Shown: in pieces, positions 16,848-25,643 of the stretch
How positions within the stretch are numbered: position 1 is the stretch's first letter
Layout: each line of letters begins with the position of its first letter
Source: Flavipsychrobacter sp964461535
GTDB lineage: Bacteria; Bacteroidota; Bacteroidia; Chitinophagales; Chitinophagaceae
Assembly (NCBI GenBank): GCA_964461535.1
Contig: CAYWUY010000006.1
Coordinates: forward strand, 1 to 64,000
Length of the DNA: 64,000 nt
Reading direction: 5' to 3'
Made by a program: the position numbers and the translations under genes
Notes under the pieces: generated by a model
What the model was told of the DNA's origin: nothing
Seen by the model: only the letters and a program-made list of their open reading frames with translations
The model's database searches: none

Positions 16848-17231
16848 ATGAGCAAGAAGAAAATAATGTACTCCTTAGAATATCCGATTCGCTGCTCCCC
16901 AGCTATATTATATGAGTTTTTGTCAACTCCTGTAGGTTTATCTGAGTGGTTTGCAGATAAGGTAGATCAACGTGATCATAAGTTCTTTTTTACTTGGAAT
17001 GGCGCAACGGATAGTGCTGTTGTTTTAGAACAAGTTGAGAATGAATTCATTAGATACAAATGGGATTACTATGATAAAGATGAATTCTTTGAATTTAGTA
17101 TAGAACAAAGTCCTATAACTAATGAAACTATATTAAGAATTATTGACTTTGCCGATAAGGTAGACATAAAAGATCAAGAGCAATTGTGGAGTTCACAAGT
17201 GCATGATTTAAAACATAGAATAGGGTCTTAA
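16848..17231 (+). CDS. START-like domain protein (Bacteroidota AHSA1-related)
   Basis: A 127-residue cytoplasmic protein from the ATG at 16848; the frame can be extended to a GTG at 16833. The sequence (YSLEYPIRCSPAILYEFLST, GLSEWFADKV, FFTWNGATDSAVV, and a C-terminal helix with W-S-S-Q-VHDLKHR) matches the small START-like family conserved in this phylum. It has the helix-grip fold with a hydrophobic cavity. Its ligand and role are unknown. It is divergent from rpoD, with promoters for both in the 256-bp region between them, and it ends at a bidirectional terminator shared with dps. Confidence 0.8.
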   Translation: MSKKKIMYSLEYPIRCSPAILYEFLSTPVGLSEWFADKVDQRDHKFFFTWNGATDSAVVLEQVENEFIRYKWDYYDKDEFFEFSIEQSPITNETILRIIDFADKVDIKDQEQLWSSQVHDLKHRIGS

Positions 17232-17247
17232 TCCGGTATTAATATGT

Positions 17248-17282
17248 AATAAGCCCATTTAGCTATACTAAATGGGCTTATT
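17248..17282. terminator. Bidirectional terminator between START-like gene and dps
   Basis: A 15-bp perfect stem (AATAAGCCCATTTAG/CTAAATGGGCTTATT) with a 5-nt loop between two convergent genes. Confidence 0.9.
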
Positions 17283-17302
17283 GTGTTTAATCAATTAGTT
17301 GT

Positions 17303-17776
17303 TTATTTTAGGAAAGCACTATACATCCATACAAGCTTTTCCTGTTGTTTTATGTAGTCGCTCATTATTGAATTGGTACCTTCATCTTCTGCATCAGCAG
17401 ATAATTTTAGTAATTCTCTTTCTTTTTGCAACAAAGTAGCAAACCCATCTAGTACTAATTCTACAGCAGGCTTTCCTTTTGTAACATTGATAGCCTCTTT
17501 TATATCTGACTGTTTTACGTATTCGCTGAAAGAATGGACTGGAGTATAGCCTAATGTAAGAATTCTTTCTGCTAATTCATCTATCTTAAGAAGTGCATCT
17601 GTATATAATTCTTCAAATTTTAAATGCAATTCAAAAAATTTATCACCTGTTATATTCCAATGAAATCCTCTAGCGTTTATATAAAACAGTTGATAGTTAC
17701 AAAGCAAATCGTTCAATTTATCCGCAAGCTGTTTTGACTTGTTGTTATCAAGTCCTACTTGATTTTTCTTTCCCAT
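17303..17776 (-). CDS. dps: Dps family DNA-protecting ferritin
   Basis: A 157-residue Dps. Its dodecamer oxidises and stores iron with peroxide and protects DNA under stress. The intersubunit ferroxidase site is visible: His in FHWNITGDKFFELH (first His, second His and Asp) and Asp/Glu in LKIDELAERIL. The N-terminal tail (GKKNQVGLDNNKSKQ) is short, with three Lys, and could contact DNA. The length is usual. It is transcribed alone, and TAATTTTA lies about 25 bp upstream of the ATG. No PerR/OxyR-type site was recognised. Confidence 0.9.
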   Translation of the reverse strand: MGKKNQVGLDNNKSKQLADKLNDLLCNYQLFYINARGFHWNITGDKFFELHLKFEELYTDALLKIDELAERILTLGYTPVHSFSEYVKQSDIKEAINVTKGKPAVELVLDGFATLLQKERELLKLSADAEDEGTNSIMSDYIKQQEKLVWMYSAFLK

Positions 17777-17865
17777 GGTTATTATTTTTTTATAAAATTA
17801 GGTATATGATTTTGCAATAAGAATGACATTAAACAATACAACTATCGGCAAACTTTATTGACTGA

Positions 17866-18570
17866 TTATTTATTGTTGGGTACAAATACTTTATCATCAA
17901 TTGGTTTATTAACTTCAACCGATGTGTAATTGAAGTCGCCCTGAATACTTTTAATAGTCATAGGTATAGTAATCCCTGCATCCACTTTTTTAAAGTTGGT
18001 ATAGCTAGTAGATACTTCCTGACTTTCTCCTTGCATAGAGATAGTAGCATCCATACGTACTATGTAATATGTCTTTTGATCTATAAAACATTTTTTGCTT
18101 AGCCCAGACTTGTCTGATACTTTTAATACATAGCAAGGGGTAACACCTATGGTGTCTTTTCCAATCAATTCGGTTTTGGCAATAGTTGATTTATTGGCTA
18201 AGTTCATACTCTTTATATCAACCTGAGATTGGGCCTCTTTAACTGCTTCCTCTGGCATAGCGGTAGGTGTAGTAATACCCATAAATGGCATACACATCCA
18301 TCCTTCTTTATTAGTTACTATTATATATCCACTTTGCCCCGACATTGATTTATCTGTACGCATTGCTTTGTCTATGACATATTGTTGTGTCATTTGCAAT
18401 TCAACACCTGCCTGATTCATACTACCGGAGAGTTTTATTGATTTAACTGATTGCCAGTTGCTACCGCCAATAGCTTCAATATGCTTATCTAAAATTTCAT
18501 CTGCAGTTTGTGCATAAGACGAAATACCGAAGGATAGTAACAGTGTACTATGTAATAATAATTTTTTCAT
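17866..18570 (-). CDS. Exported LolA-like outer-membrane lipoprotein carrier-type protein
   Basis: From the ATG at 18570 the protein has 234 residues with a signal peptide (KKLLLHSTLLLSFGISSYAQ). The frame extends ten codons upstream into nadE. Mature sequence begins TADEILDKHIEAIGG, the start of a Bacteroidota family of periplasmic LolA/LppX-like half-barrels (SIKLSGSM, then alternating strands, then a segment on conversion of a measured value: CYVLKVSDKSG, CFIDQKTYYIVRM). This fold binds lipids or lipoprotein acyl chains. The exact role is unknown. The start lies 7 bp after the nadE stop, so the two are cotranscribed. Confidence 0.75.
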   Translation of the reverse strand: MKKLLLHSTLLLSFGISSYAQTADEILDKHIEAIGGSNWQSVKSIKLSGSMNQAGVELQMTQQYVIDKAMRTDKSMSGQSGYIIVTNKEGWMCMPFMGITTPTAMPEEAVKEAQSQVDIKSMNLANKSTIAKTELIGKDTIGVTPCYVLKVSDKSGLSKKCFIDQKTYYIVRMDATISMQGESQEVSTSYTNFKKVDAGITIPMTIKSIQGDFNYTSVEVNKPIDDKVFVPNNK

Positions 18571-18577
18571 TGCTATA

Positions 18578-20257
18578 TTATGATAAGTATTTGCCAACAA
18601 TAGGTACTCTTCTGCCTATACCAAAAGACTTAGGAGAAACTCTAATTATTGGGCAAAATTGATTTCTTTTATATTCATTGGTATTTACCAATCGTAAAAT
18701 ACGTTTTACCAAAGCTGCATCATAACCCATGTTAATTATTTCATTAGGGCCTAGTCTACGTTCTATATATTGATATAGAATTTCATCTAAAATATCGTAT
18801 TCAGGTAAGCTGTCACTATCTTTTTGTCCTGGCCTTAATTCTGCACTAGGTGCCTTTTCTATAATATTTCTTGGTATAATTTCTTTATCTCTGTTTATAT
18901 ATCTAGATAGTGCATACACCTGCTGTTTATACAAGTCTCCAAGTACGCCTAAACCACCTGCCATGTCTCCATAAAGCGTGCCGTAACCTGTAGAAAGTTC
19001 ACTCTTATTGCTTGTATTTAGTAATATATAACCAAATTTATTAGATAAAGCCATTACCAAGGCACCTCGTATCCTTGATTGTAAATTTTCCTCAGCTACA
19101 TTAAATGGTAAATCTTTAAAAATTGCTGCCAATGCACTTTCGTAGCTATAGAAAATATCTTTTATTGGAATAATATCGTAGTGATTGTTTAGATTTTTTG
19201 ATAATTCTATAGCGTCGTTTACTGAATGGTCGGTAGAATATTGAGATGGTAGTAGTAATGCTGATACATTTTCAGAACCTAGTGCATGACAGGCTAGGGT
19301 AAGTACTAAAGCGCTATCAATGCCACCAGAGGAAGCAACAATAGCTTTTGTGAAACCCATTTTGGAAAAATAATCTCTTATTCCGGTAATAAGTGCATTA
19401 TAAATGTCTTCTGTAGCGGCTTCGGGATTAAATTTTTCAGGTATGGTATTTAGTTCAGGAATAGAAAATGCAGGGTAGTGCGGACTGCTGATTTCGCCAT
19501 CATCGTTTATTGATATGATTGCACTGTCTTCTGAAAATCTGTTTAGCTTGTGCGTAAGATTTCCTTTCTTGTCCATTACCATAGATCCCCCGTCAAAAAC
19601 AATTTCAGTTTGTGAGCCTACAGTATTGCAGTACACCATTGGTAGATTGTATTTGCAAACATTTCTATGAACGATTGCAATTCTGTTTTCTGAATTAATA
19701 TAATCAAAAGGTGATGCACTGAGGTTAATCATAATGTCTGGTTGCTGAGTAATGAGCATATCCATAGGGTTTATTCTATACATAGGGTCATCGCTTAGGT
19801 TCCAAATGTCCTCACATATTGTAATGGCTAGTTTTTTACCTTTAAATTCTAATACATTCCATTCGTAAGCAGGTTCAAAATATCGATACTCATCAAAAAT
19901 ATCATAGTTGGGGAGCAGTGTTTTATGAACTACGCCTAGTATGTTTTTGTTGTTAAGTAAATATGCACTATTGTGTAGTGGTTTACCTTTAACATCAGTA
20001 TTTCTTGATGGACAACCAACTAATACTCCAATATTGTTAGTGTGGTCTTTTATTCTATCTAGTGCACTTTCACAACTTTTAATAAAGTCGTTGAATTCTA
20101 AAAAATCTCGTGGAGGATAACCACAAATAGCTAGCTCTGAGAACACAATTAAGTCAGCATTGTAGGATTTTGCTTCTTCAATTGCGCGTATTATTTTATC
20201 GGTATTTGCTTCAAAATTTCCTATATGGTAATTCTGCTGAGCTATAACAATCTTCAT
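18578..20257 (-). CDS. nadE: Glutamine-dependent NAD+ synthetase
   Basis: Catalyses the last step of NAD synthesis, amidating deamido-NAD with ammonia from glutamine. The N-terminal nitrilase domain has the Glu-Lys-Cys triad: FSELAICGYPPRD, HKTLLPNYDIFDEYRYF and AITICEDIW. The C-terminal synthetase has the PP-loop SSGGIDSAL and NKSELSTGYGTLYGDM. The ATG at 20257 gives MKIVIAQQNYHIGNFE, the standard beginning. An upstream in-frame start at 20287 would lie in the queA terminator hairpin and is unlikely. Length about 559, as expected. A LolA-like gene follows 7 bp later. Confidence 0.95.
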   Translation of the reverse strand: MKIVIAQQNYHIGNFEANTDKIIRAIEEAKSYNADLIVFSELAICGYPPRDFLEFNDFIKSCESALDRIKDHTNNIGVLVGCPSRNTDVKGKPLHNSAYLLNNKNILGVVHKTLLPNYDIFDEYRYFEPAYEWNVLEFKGKKLAITICEDIWNLSDDPMYRINPMDMLITQQPDIMINLSASPFDYINSENRIAIVHRNVCKYNLPMVYCNTVGSQTEIVFDGGSMVMDKKGNLTHKLNRFSEDSAIISINDDGEISSPHYPAFSIPELNTIPEKFNPEAATEDIYNALITGIRDYFSKMGFTKAIVASSGGIDSALVLTLACHALGSENVSALLLPSQYSTDHSVNDAIELSKNLNNHYDIIPIKDIFYSYESALAAIFKDLPFNVAEENLQSRIRGALVMALSNKFGYILLNTSNKSELSTGYGTLYGDMAGGLGVLGDLYKQQVYALSRYINRDKEIIPRNIIEKAPSAELRPGQKDSDSLPEYDILDEILYQYIERRLGPNEIINMGYDAALVKRILRLVNTNEYKRNQFCPIIRVSPKSFGIGRRVPIVGKYLS

Positions 20258-20289
20258 AATGCCAAAATTAGTTAGTTGTACCATCAATA

Positions 20290-20319
20290 AAAAACGGCAG
20301 TTAAATAACTGCCGTTTTT
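20290..20319 (-). terminator. Terminator after queA
   Basis: A 14-bp perfect stem (AAAAACGGCAGTTA/TAACTGCCGTTTTT) with a 2-nt loop and flanking A/T runs, directly before nadE. Confidence 0.9.
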
Positions 20320-20339
20320 CTTAAATTTATAATGAAATA

Positions 20340-21389
20340 TTATAATACTAGCATTGCGTCTCCATAACTAAAGAAACGATATTTTTCTTTTATAGCTGTT
20401 TCATAAGCATGCATCATAAGGTCGTAACCAGCAAATGCACAAGCCATAATCATAAGGCTAGTTTTAGGCAAATGAAAGTTAGTTATTAAAGAGTCTGCAA
20501 TAGAAAAATCGTGTGGTGGATGGATAAAAAGATTAGTCCAACCTTCTTCAGGTTTTAGTAATCCTTGAGCAGTTACAGAACTTTCTAAAGCACGCATAGT
20601 AGTAGTACCTACAGAACATACGTGGCGTTTTTCTACAATAGCTCTATTTACAATGTTAGCAGAATAATCATCTACGCGGAAATATTCTGCATCCATTTTG
20701 TGTTTAGACAAGTCTTCCACTTCAATAGGGCGGAAAGTTCCTAAACCTGTATGTAAAGTAACTTCAGCAAAGCGAACACCAACAATTTCTAGTCTTTTAA
20801 TAAGTTCGCGACTAAAGTGCATACCAGCTGTAGGAGCAGCTACAGCACCTTCATATTTTGCATATACTGTCTGATAACGTTCTTTATCTTCCTCTTCAGG
20901 CTTACGCTTTATGTATTTTGGTAGTGGTGTTTCTCCCAGTATGTCAAGCATAGCTCTGAACTCATGCTCATTTCCGTCAAATAAAAAGCGAATAGTTCTA
21001 CCTCTTGAAGTGGTATTGTCTATTACTTCTGCCACTAACTCGTCATTATCGCCGAAATATAATTTATTACCTACACGTATTTTTCTTGCGGGATCAACTA
21101 TAACATCCCAAAGGTGATTAGGCTTATTAAGTTCGCGAAGAAGGAAAACTTCGATTTTTGCTCCGGTTTTTTCTTTTCTACCATAAAGCCTAGCAGGGAA
21201 TACTTTGGTGTTATTTACCACCATTACGTCTTTGTCGTCAAAATATCCCAGTACGTCTTTAAAAACTTTATGCTCTATCTTACCGCTATCACGATGAATA
21301 ACCATCAGTCGACTTTCTTCACGCTTTTTAGCAGGATGTTGTGCTATTAGATTTAACGGTAAGTCGAACTTAAATTGGGATAACTTCAT
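20340..21389 (-). CDS. queA: S-adenosylmethionine:tRNA ribosyltransferase-isomerase
   Basis: A 349-residue enzyme that transfers and isomerises the ribosyl of SAM onto preQ1 in tRNA to form epoxyqueuosine. Family motifs are visible throughout: FDLPLNLIAQHPAKKREESRLMV, VMVVNNTKVFPARLYGRK, VAAPTAGMHFS, EVTLHTGLGTFRPIEVEDLSKH (in part), and NFHLPKTSLMIM. Length is normal. No other queuosine gene is in the window. It is followed by its own terminator, so it is probably monocistronic. TTTG with a weak downstream box lies about 60 bp upstream. Confidence 0.95.
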   Translation of the reverse strand: MKLSQFKFDLPLNLIAQHPAKKREESRLMVIHRDSGKIEHKVFKDVLGYFDDKDVMVVNNTKVFPARLYGRKEKTGAKIEVFLLRELNKPNHLWDVIVDPARKIRVGNKLYFGDNDELVAEVIDNTTSRGRTIRFLFDGNEHEFRAMLDILGETPLPKYIKRKPEEEDKERYQTVYAKYEGAVAAPTAGMHFSRELIKRLEIVGVRFAEVTLHTGLGTFRPIEVEDLSKHKMDAEYFRVDDYSANIVNRAIVEKRHVCSVGTTTMRALESSVTAQGLLKPEEGWTNLFIHPPHDFSIADSLITNFHLPKTSLMIMACAFAGYDLMMHAYETAIKEKYRFFSYGDAMLVL

Positions 21390-21605
21390 ATATCGATGAT
21401 ATGTTTTAAAAAGTTTGCGAAGTTAACTAAAGTTTATGGCATTTTATTAGAATTCCAAATTTTCGTTAGGATTTTAACATATTTAACTTTTAACTAACCA
21501 GTACGAACCAAATTTCTAGACTAGGAATGTTTACATAATTGGGAAAATCGTGAGTAGAAATAGCAATATTGATATTGCTCATGATTATTACGCTGTATAT
21601 AGTAT

Positions 21606-21613
21606 TAACTTTG
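21606..21613 (+). promoter_or_regulatory. Predicted ribBA -7 box
   Basis: TAACTTTG is an exact TANNTTTG box. It lies 23 bp before the ATG at 21637 and inside the upstream extension of the frame, so it decides for the 21637 start. No FMN riboswitch was recognised. Confidence 0.55.
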
Positions 21614-21636
21614 CACAGCTTTTTAGAACTAATAAC

Positions 21637-22836
21637 ATGTTAGATACAATACCGGCCGCTCTCGAAGACCTAAGAAATGGTAAATTACTGATAGTTGTAG
21701 ATGATGAGGATAGAGAAAATGAGGGTGATTTTGTTACAGCCGCAAGAAATGTAACGCCAGAAATAATCAATTTCATGTCAAAATATGGTAGAGGACTTAT
21801 TTGTGCACCTATTACCGAAGAACGATGTGAAGAGTTAAATTTAAATTTAATGGTGCAAAATAATACTGTGCTGCACCAAACTCCATTTACAGTATCAGTA
21901 GACTTAATTGGGAACGGTTGTACTACAGGAATATCTGCTCATGATAGGGCTAAAACTGTCCAGGCTCTGATTGACCCCAATACCAAACCGGAAGATTTAG
22001 GAAGACCGGGACATATTTTTCCACTTAGGGCAAAGGCCGAAGGAGTATTGAGAAGATCTGGTCATACAGAGGCTACTGTGGACTTGGCTAGGCTTGCCGG
22101 ATTTGAGCCTGCAGGTGTGCTTGTTGAAATTATGAATGATGATGGTACGATGGCAAGACTTCCTGAATTAATGGAAATTGCTAAGAAGTTTGACCTCAAA
22201 ATAATCTCTATTAAAGATTTAATAGAGTATAGACTACAAACAGAATCATTAATAAGTGAAGAAGTGCATGTAAATATGCCAACTAAATATGGCGATTTTG
22301 AGTTGTTTGCATTTAAACAAACTAATACTGGAGAAAATCACATGGCTTTGGTAAAGGGTACATGGGATAAGGACGAGCCGGTATTGGTGCGTGTTCACAG
22401 TTCTTGCTTTACGGGAGATATATTACACTCCTTGAGATGCGATTGTGGTGACCAATTACAGGCTGCAATGGAAATGGTAGAGAAAGAAGGCAAGGGTGTT
22501 GTGCTTTATATGAATCAAGAGGGTAGAGGTATTGGTTTGTTTAATAAACTAAAAGCTTACAAATTACAAGAAGAAGGGAAGGATACAGTGGAGGCCAATT
22601 TGGCCCTCGGTTTCAAGAATGATCAAAGAGATTATGGTGTAGGGGCACAAATTTTACGCCACCTAGGTGTAACTAAAATGAAATTGATGACTAATAATCC
22701 TCGTAAACGTGCAGGATTATTAGGTTACGGTTTAGAAATAGTAGAAAATGTAGCTATTGAAATTAAACCTAACAAACATAACGAGTTCTACTTAAAGACA
22801 AAAAGAGATAAGTTAGGTCACGAAATTTTGAAATAA
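21637..22836 (+). CDS. ribBA: Bifunctional 3,4-dihydroxy-2-butanone-4-phosphate synthase / GTP cyclohydrolase II
   Basis: A 399-residue fusion that supplies both precursors of riboflavin. The RibB half (1 to about 205) has DDEDRENEGDF, the catalytic acidic loop, and GHTEATVDLARLAG. The RibA half has the zinc Cys set in SSCFTGDILHSLRCDCG and the GTP-binding MNQEGRGIGL. The frame is open from a GTG at 21550, but relatives begin with a short lead before LEDLRNGKL, and a promoter box lies in the extension, so I use the ATG at 21637. The gene stands alone with its own terminator. The rest of the riboflavin pathway is elsewhere. Confidence 0.95.
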   Translation: MLDTIPAALEDLRNGKLLIVVDDEDRENEGDFVTAARNVTPEIINFMSKYGRGLICAPITEERCEELNLNLMVQNNTVLHQTPFTVSVDLIGNGCTTGISAHDRAKTVQALIDPNTKPEDLGRPGHIFPLRAKAEGVLRRSGHTEATVDLARLAGFEPAGVLVEIMNDDGTMARLPELMEIAKKFDLKIISIKDLIEYRLQTESLISEEVHVNMPTKYGDFELFAFKQTNTGENHMALVKGTWDKDEPVLVRVHSSCFTGDILHSLRCDCGDQLQAAMEMVEKEGKGVVLYMNQEGRGIGLFNKLKAYKLQEEGKDTVEANLALGFKNDQRDYGVGAQILRHLGVTKMKLMTNNPRKRAGLLGYGLEIVENVAIEIKPNKHNEFYLKTKRDKLGHEILK

Positions 22837-22863
22837 TATAAACAGTACTATTTTTACACTAAG

Positions 22864-22906
22864 ACATGTATGTTCCCCGTTTAGGGTTTACATACATGTT
22901 TTTTTA
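22864..22906 (+). terminator. Terminator after ribBA
   Basis: A 10-bp stem (ACATGTATGT/ACATACATGT) with a 16-nt loop, followed by seven T. Confidence 0.88.
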
Positions 22907-22923
22907 TTAAAACAAACCATACA

Positions 22924-24114
22924 TTGAATATTCTCTTTCTTGCTAATAGGGTGCCTTATCCACCATACAGAGGTGATAAGTTAAAAATATATAATCTTGC
23001 TAAAAGGCTTAAAGATAAGCATAGATTATACCTATTGACGTTTGCCCAAACAGAAGAGGATTTAACTTATAAAGCTGAGTTAGAAAAAATATTCTACAGT
23101 GTACAGTTTGTGTATTTGCCAAAGTGGAAATCGGCATTAAATTGTCTTCCCGGTATTTTCAACAAGGTTCCGTTTCAAGTGTTGTATTTCAAAAGCCAAG
23201 AGATGAAAGAAGCTCTTGATAATCTAATGAAAAATGAACACTTAGATGCAGTACATGTGCAGCACATTCGCATGTCCCCATACTTAAAAGATAAGCAAGA
23301 CATACCAAGAATATTAGATTTACCAGATGCATTTTCGTTATATTGGGAACGAAGAAAAAGTATAAAAAGAGGCTTTCTGCAAGGTATATTTGAAAACGAA
23401 GAACAAAGAAGAGTATTCAATTTTGAACAAGTTTTAAATGAGTATGATATGTCATTGGTTTGCTCTAAGGAAGACATGAATTATCTTCAGGAGAAACATG
23501 GTATAAATAACTTAAACATATTGCCCAATGGGGTAGATATGTCTACGTTTAAAGCTGAGGTACATGATTATAGTCATAATAATACATTATTGTTCACAGG
23601 TAATATGGACTATGCACCCAATGTAGATGCCGTACAGTATTTTGTGAACGACATATTCCCTGAAATAAAGAAAGAGGTACCTAACGTAAAATTCATTATT
23701 GCCGGACAACGCCCTGTAAAGAAAGTTCTAGAATTGGCTAATGACGATATCTTAGTTACAGGATTTGTAAAAGACCTTGCAGCAATGTATAATAAAGCAA
23801 GTGTAGTTGTTGCCCCTCTTCGATTTGGTGCAGGTACTCAAAATAAAGTATTAGAGGCAATGTCTATGGGTATACCGGTAGTATGTTCTAACATAGGTTT
23901 TGGTGGCTTAGGTATAAATAGCGGGGAAGGTGCAATTATGCAAACAGAGCCAGATAAGTTTGCTAGTGCTGTAATAGAGTTACTTCTTAGTGCTGCTAAA
24001 AGAGAACAGGTAGGTATTATGGGTAAAAAGGTGATTACTGAAAAATTTGATTGGGATGTTATTGCAAAGCAACTGGAGAACTATTTCAATAATATAGTAG
24101 AACAAAGGCGCTAA
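22924..24114 (+). CDS. Family 4 glycosyltransferase (PEP-CTERM/XrtA-associated-like)
   Basis: A 396-residue GT-B glycosyltransferase with a TTG start, giving MNILFLANRVPYPPYRGDKLKIYNL. That N-terminus, with its Gly-Asp-Lys, resembles the TIGR03087-type enzymes. The C-terminal nucleotide-sugar domain has NGVDMSTF, LLFTGNMDYAPNVDAV, FIIAGQRP, and the acceptor/donor Glu motif APLRFGAGTQNKVLEAMSMGIPVV. Cytoplasmic; it likely adds a sugar to an exopolysaccharide or lipid-linked glycan, with donor unknown. It ends in a CTAA that is shared with the stop of the convergent gene. The TTG start lies 18 bp after the ribBA terminator T run. Confidence 0.88.
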   Translation: MNILFLANRVPYPPYRGDKLKIYNLAKRLKDKHRLYLLTFAQTEEDLTYKAELEKIFYSVQFVYLPKWKSALNCLPGIFNKVPFQVLYFKSQEMKEALDNLMKNEHLDAVHVQHIRMSPYLKDKQDIPRILDLPDAFSLYWERRKSIKRGFLQGIFENEEQRRVFNFEQVLNEYDMSLVCSKEDMNYLQEKHGINNLNILPNGVDMSTFKAEVHDYSHNNTLLFTGNMDYAPNVDAVQYFVNDIFPEIKKEVPNVKFIIAGQRPVKKVLELANDDILVTGFVKDLAAMYNKASVVVAPLRFGAGTQNKVLEAMSMGIPVVCSNIGFGGLGINSGEGAIMQTEPDKFASAVIELLLSAAKREQVGIMGKKVITEKFDWDVIAKQLENYFNNIVEQRR

Positions 24115-24485
24115 TCTTCAAATTTAAGTTTTAAGTAGCTGAATATTAATATAAATGACATTAGTAGACAGTTAATAGTCATAAATACTAATAGCAAATT
24201 TAATAGGCTGCCGTTGTGTGCTTTTAAATCTGTGAAAAAATGATTTAGTGATTGCAAGACCATGTATACAGATACGAACATGGTTAAAATTCCTACAATG
24301 AGATTAGCCAGCAGATTTTTACTTTTTATCATCCATCCAAAAACAATAAGAACAAATAAGGCTACAGGATTAATTCCTCCGTTTCTATTCAGGCCTAATA
24401 AAAGCCAAAGTATACTTATGGCAGCATAGTAGTATTTAGCTATTGCTACAAGCTTTGTATATTGTTTTTTGGAAAAAATAGCCAT
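24111..24485 (-). CDS. Small membrane protein, four helices, function unknown
   Basis: I do not recognise a family. The 124-residue protein has four hydrophobic segments (about 14-32, 37-50, 56-77 and 93-118) with short polar links and a basic N-terminus (FSKKQYTK). It is 16 bp downstream of the NTF2-like gene on the same strand and shares its stop tetranucleotide with the convergent glycosyltransferase. Such proteins are often annotated only as hypothetical. Nothing in the sequence suggests transport or catalysis. Confidence 0.6.
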   Translation of the reverse strand: MAIFSKKQYTKLVAIAKYYYAAISILWLLLGLNRNGGINPVALFVLIVFGWMIKSKNLLANLIVGILTMFVSVYMVLQSLNHFFTDLKAHNGSLLNLLLVFMTINCLLMSFILIFSYLKLKFED

Positions 24486-24501
24486 ATATTTTGTTCTTTA
24501 C

Positions 24502-24954
24502 TTATGCTAAGGTAGCAGGTTCTTGATTAGCCTTCATCCAAGCTTCCATTCTTTCTTTTTCATTTATAGAAACAGATAGCATTATTCTCCAATTATTGCC
24601 TTTGTCAAGTTTTATGATATACTCATAGTCGCAGTCGTAAACAAGCTTATTATTTGCATCTAAGTATTCCCAGTGAACTTTTACTTTAAATACTTTTTTT
24701 GATAACTGTTGTTTGTTCCATACATTGGCTCTGTTAGCTACTATGCCAAACTGCCTGTAGAATGCTACTCCTTGATTGAAGAACCCTTCTAGCTTACTTG
24801 CGTCACTAAAATTTGTTGTAGCCTCGTCAGATAACATTATGCACGGAATGTTATACATAAATGCCATAGCTTTAGTATCGTGTGCTTCTAGTGCTCGGGA
24901 ATAAGCCTCTAAAAAATCGTTTATATTAGGTGTTTTATTATTTAAAATAGCCAT
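24502..24954 (-). CDS. NTF2/SnoaL-like protein
   Basis: A 150-residue cytoplasmic protein with the cone-shaped alpha+beta pattern of the NTF2/DUF4440 superfamily. A long first helix (NDFLEAYSRALEAHDTKAMAFMY) is followed by a strand with a buried Pro-Cys and then paired strands (FKVKVHWEYLDANNKLVYDCDYEYII, KGNNWRIMLSVSINE). Members range from enzymes to ligand-binding proteins, so no function is proposed. TAATTTTG on the minus strand at 24984-24977 gives a probable promoter 23 bp upstream of the start. It is followed by a small membrane protein gene. Confidence 0.7.
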   Translation of the reverse strand: MAILNNKTPNINDFLEAYSRALEAHDTKAMAFMYNIPCIMLSDEATTNFSDASKLEGFFNQGVAFYRQFGIVANRANVWNKQQLSKKVFKVKVHWEYLDANNKLVYDCDYEYIIKLDKGNNWRIMLSVSINEKERMEAWMKANQEPATLA

Positions 24955-24976
24955 CTTGCTGTAAATATTGGGGATG

Positions 24977-24984
24977 CAAAATTA
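24977..24984 (-). promoter_or_regulatory. Predicted -7 box for the NTF2-like gene
   Basis: TAATTTTG on the minus strand fits TANNTTTG, 23 bp from the start codon at 24954. No convincing -33 box accompanies it. Confidence 0.4.
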
Positions 24985-25081
24985 GGTTATTAAGATGTGT
25001 ATATACTAGCTATGCTAACATTTTTTGAAGATAAATTCATTATTAAAGAAGGTATTTCTATTTTTACAAAAAATTAAGGAA

Positions 25082-25612
25082 GTGAAAACCCTGCTAGACA
25101 AAAATCAACTCCATATTACATTGCAGCGGTTGGCACACCAACTGGTAGAAAATCATCAAGACTTTGAAGATACAGTAATTATTGGCATTCAGCCTAGAGG
25201 TGTGTTGCTGTCTGATAGAATTGTAAAACTGCTAAGAGAAATAAGTGGTAATTCTAAAATTTTATATGGAAAACTAGATATAACATTTTACAGAGACGAT
25301 GTAAATGGTGGTATACATTTACCTTCTCATACCGATATTTCCTTTAGTGTAGAAGATAAACACGTTGTTCTTGTTGACGATGTATTATATACAGGTAGAA
25401 CAATTAGATCGGCAATGGATGCATTAATAGATTTTGGAAGGCCAAAAAAAGTAGAGTTGCTGACGCTTGTTAATCGTAGGTTCAGCAGAGAACTACCAAT
25501 TCAGCCAGATTATGTTGGGCACTCAGTAGATACTATTCTTACACAAAAAGTAATAGTAAACTGGATGGAAAAAGATGGGCAAGATGAGGTGTTGCTTATT
25601 GAAAAGAATTAA
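25082..25612 (+). CDS. pyrR: PyrR: pyr operon regulator / uracil phosphoribosyltransferase
   Basis: A PyrR-type phosphoribosyltransferase of 176 residues from the GTG at 25082, which has AGGA 3 nt upstream. The frame runs up to a TTG at 25025, but family proteins start near the LLDKNQLHITLQRLAHQL segment. The PRPP loop is VVLVDDVLYTGRTIRSAMDAL; an RNA/nucleotide-contact region VIIGIQPRGVLLSDRI is also typical. In Firmicutes PyrR binds pyr mRNA in response to UMP; in this phylum the regulatory role is unproven and no PyrR-binding loop was recognised here. It is 31 bp upstream of pyrB. Confidence 0.9.
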   Translation: MKTLLDKNQLHITLQRLAHQLVENHQDFEDTVIIGIQPRGVLLSDRIVKLLREISGNSKILYGKLDITFYRDDVNGGIHLPSHTDISFSVEDKHVVLVDDVLYTGRTIRSAMDALIDFGRPKKVELLTLVNRRFSRELPIQPDYVGHSVDTILTQKVIVNWMEKDGQDEVLLIEKN

Positions 25613-25643
25613 ATAATTAGAATATATAAAAGTTATAATTAAC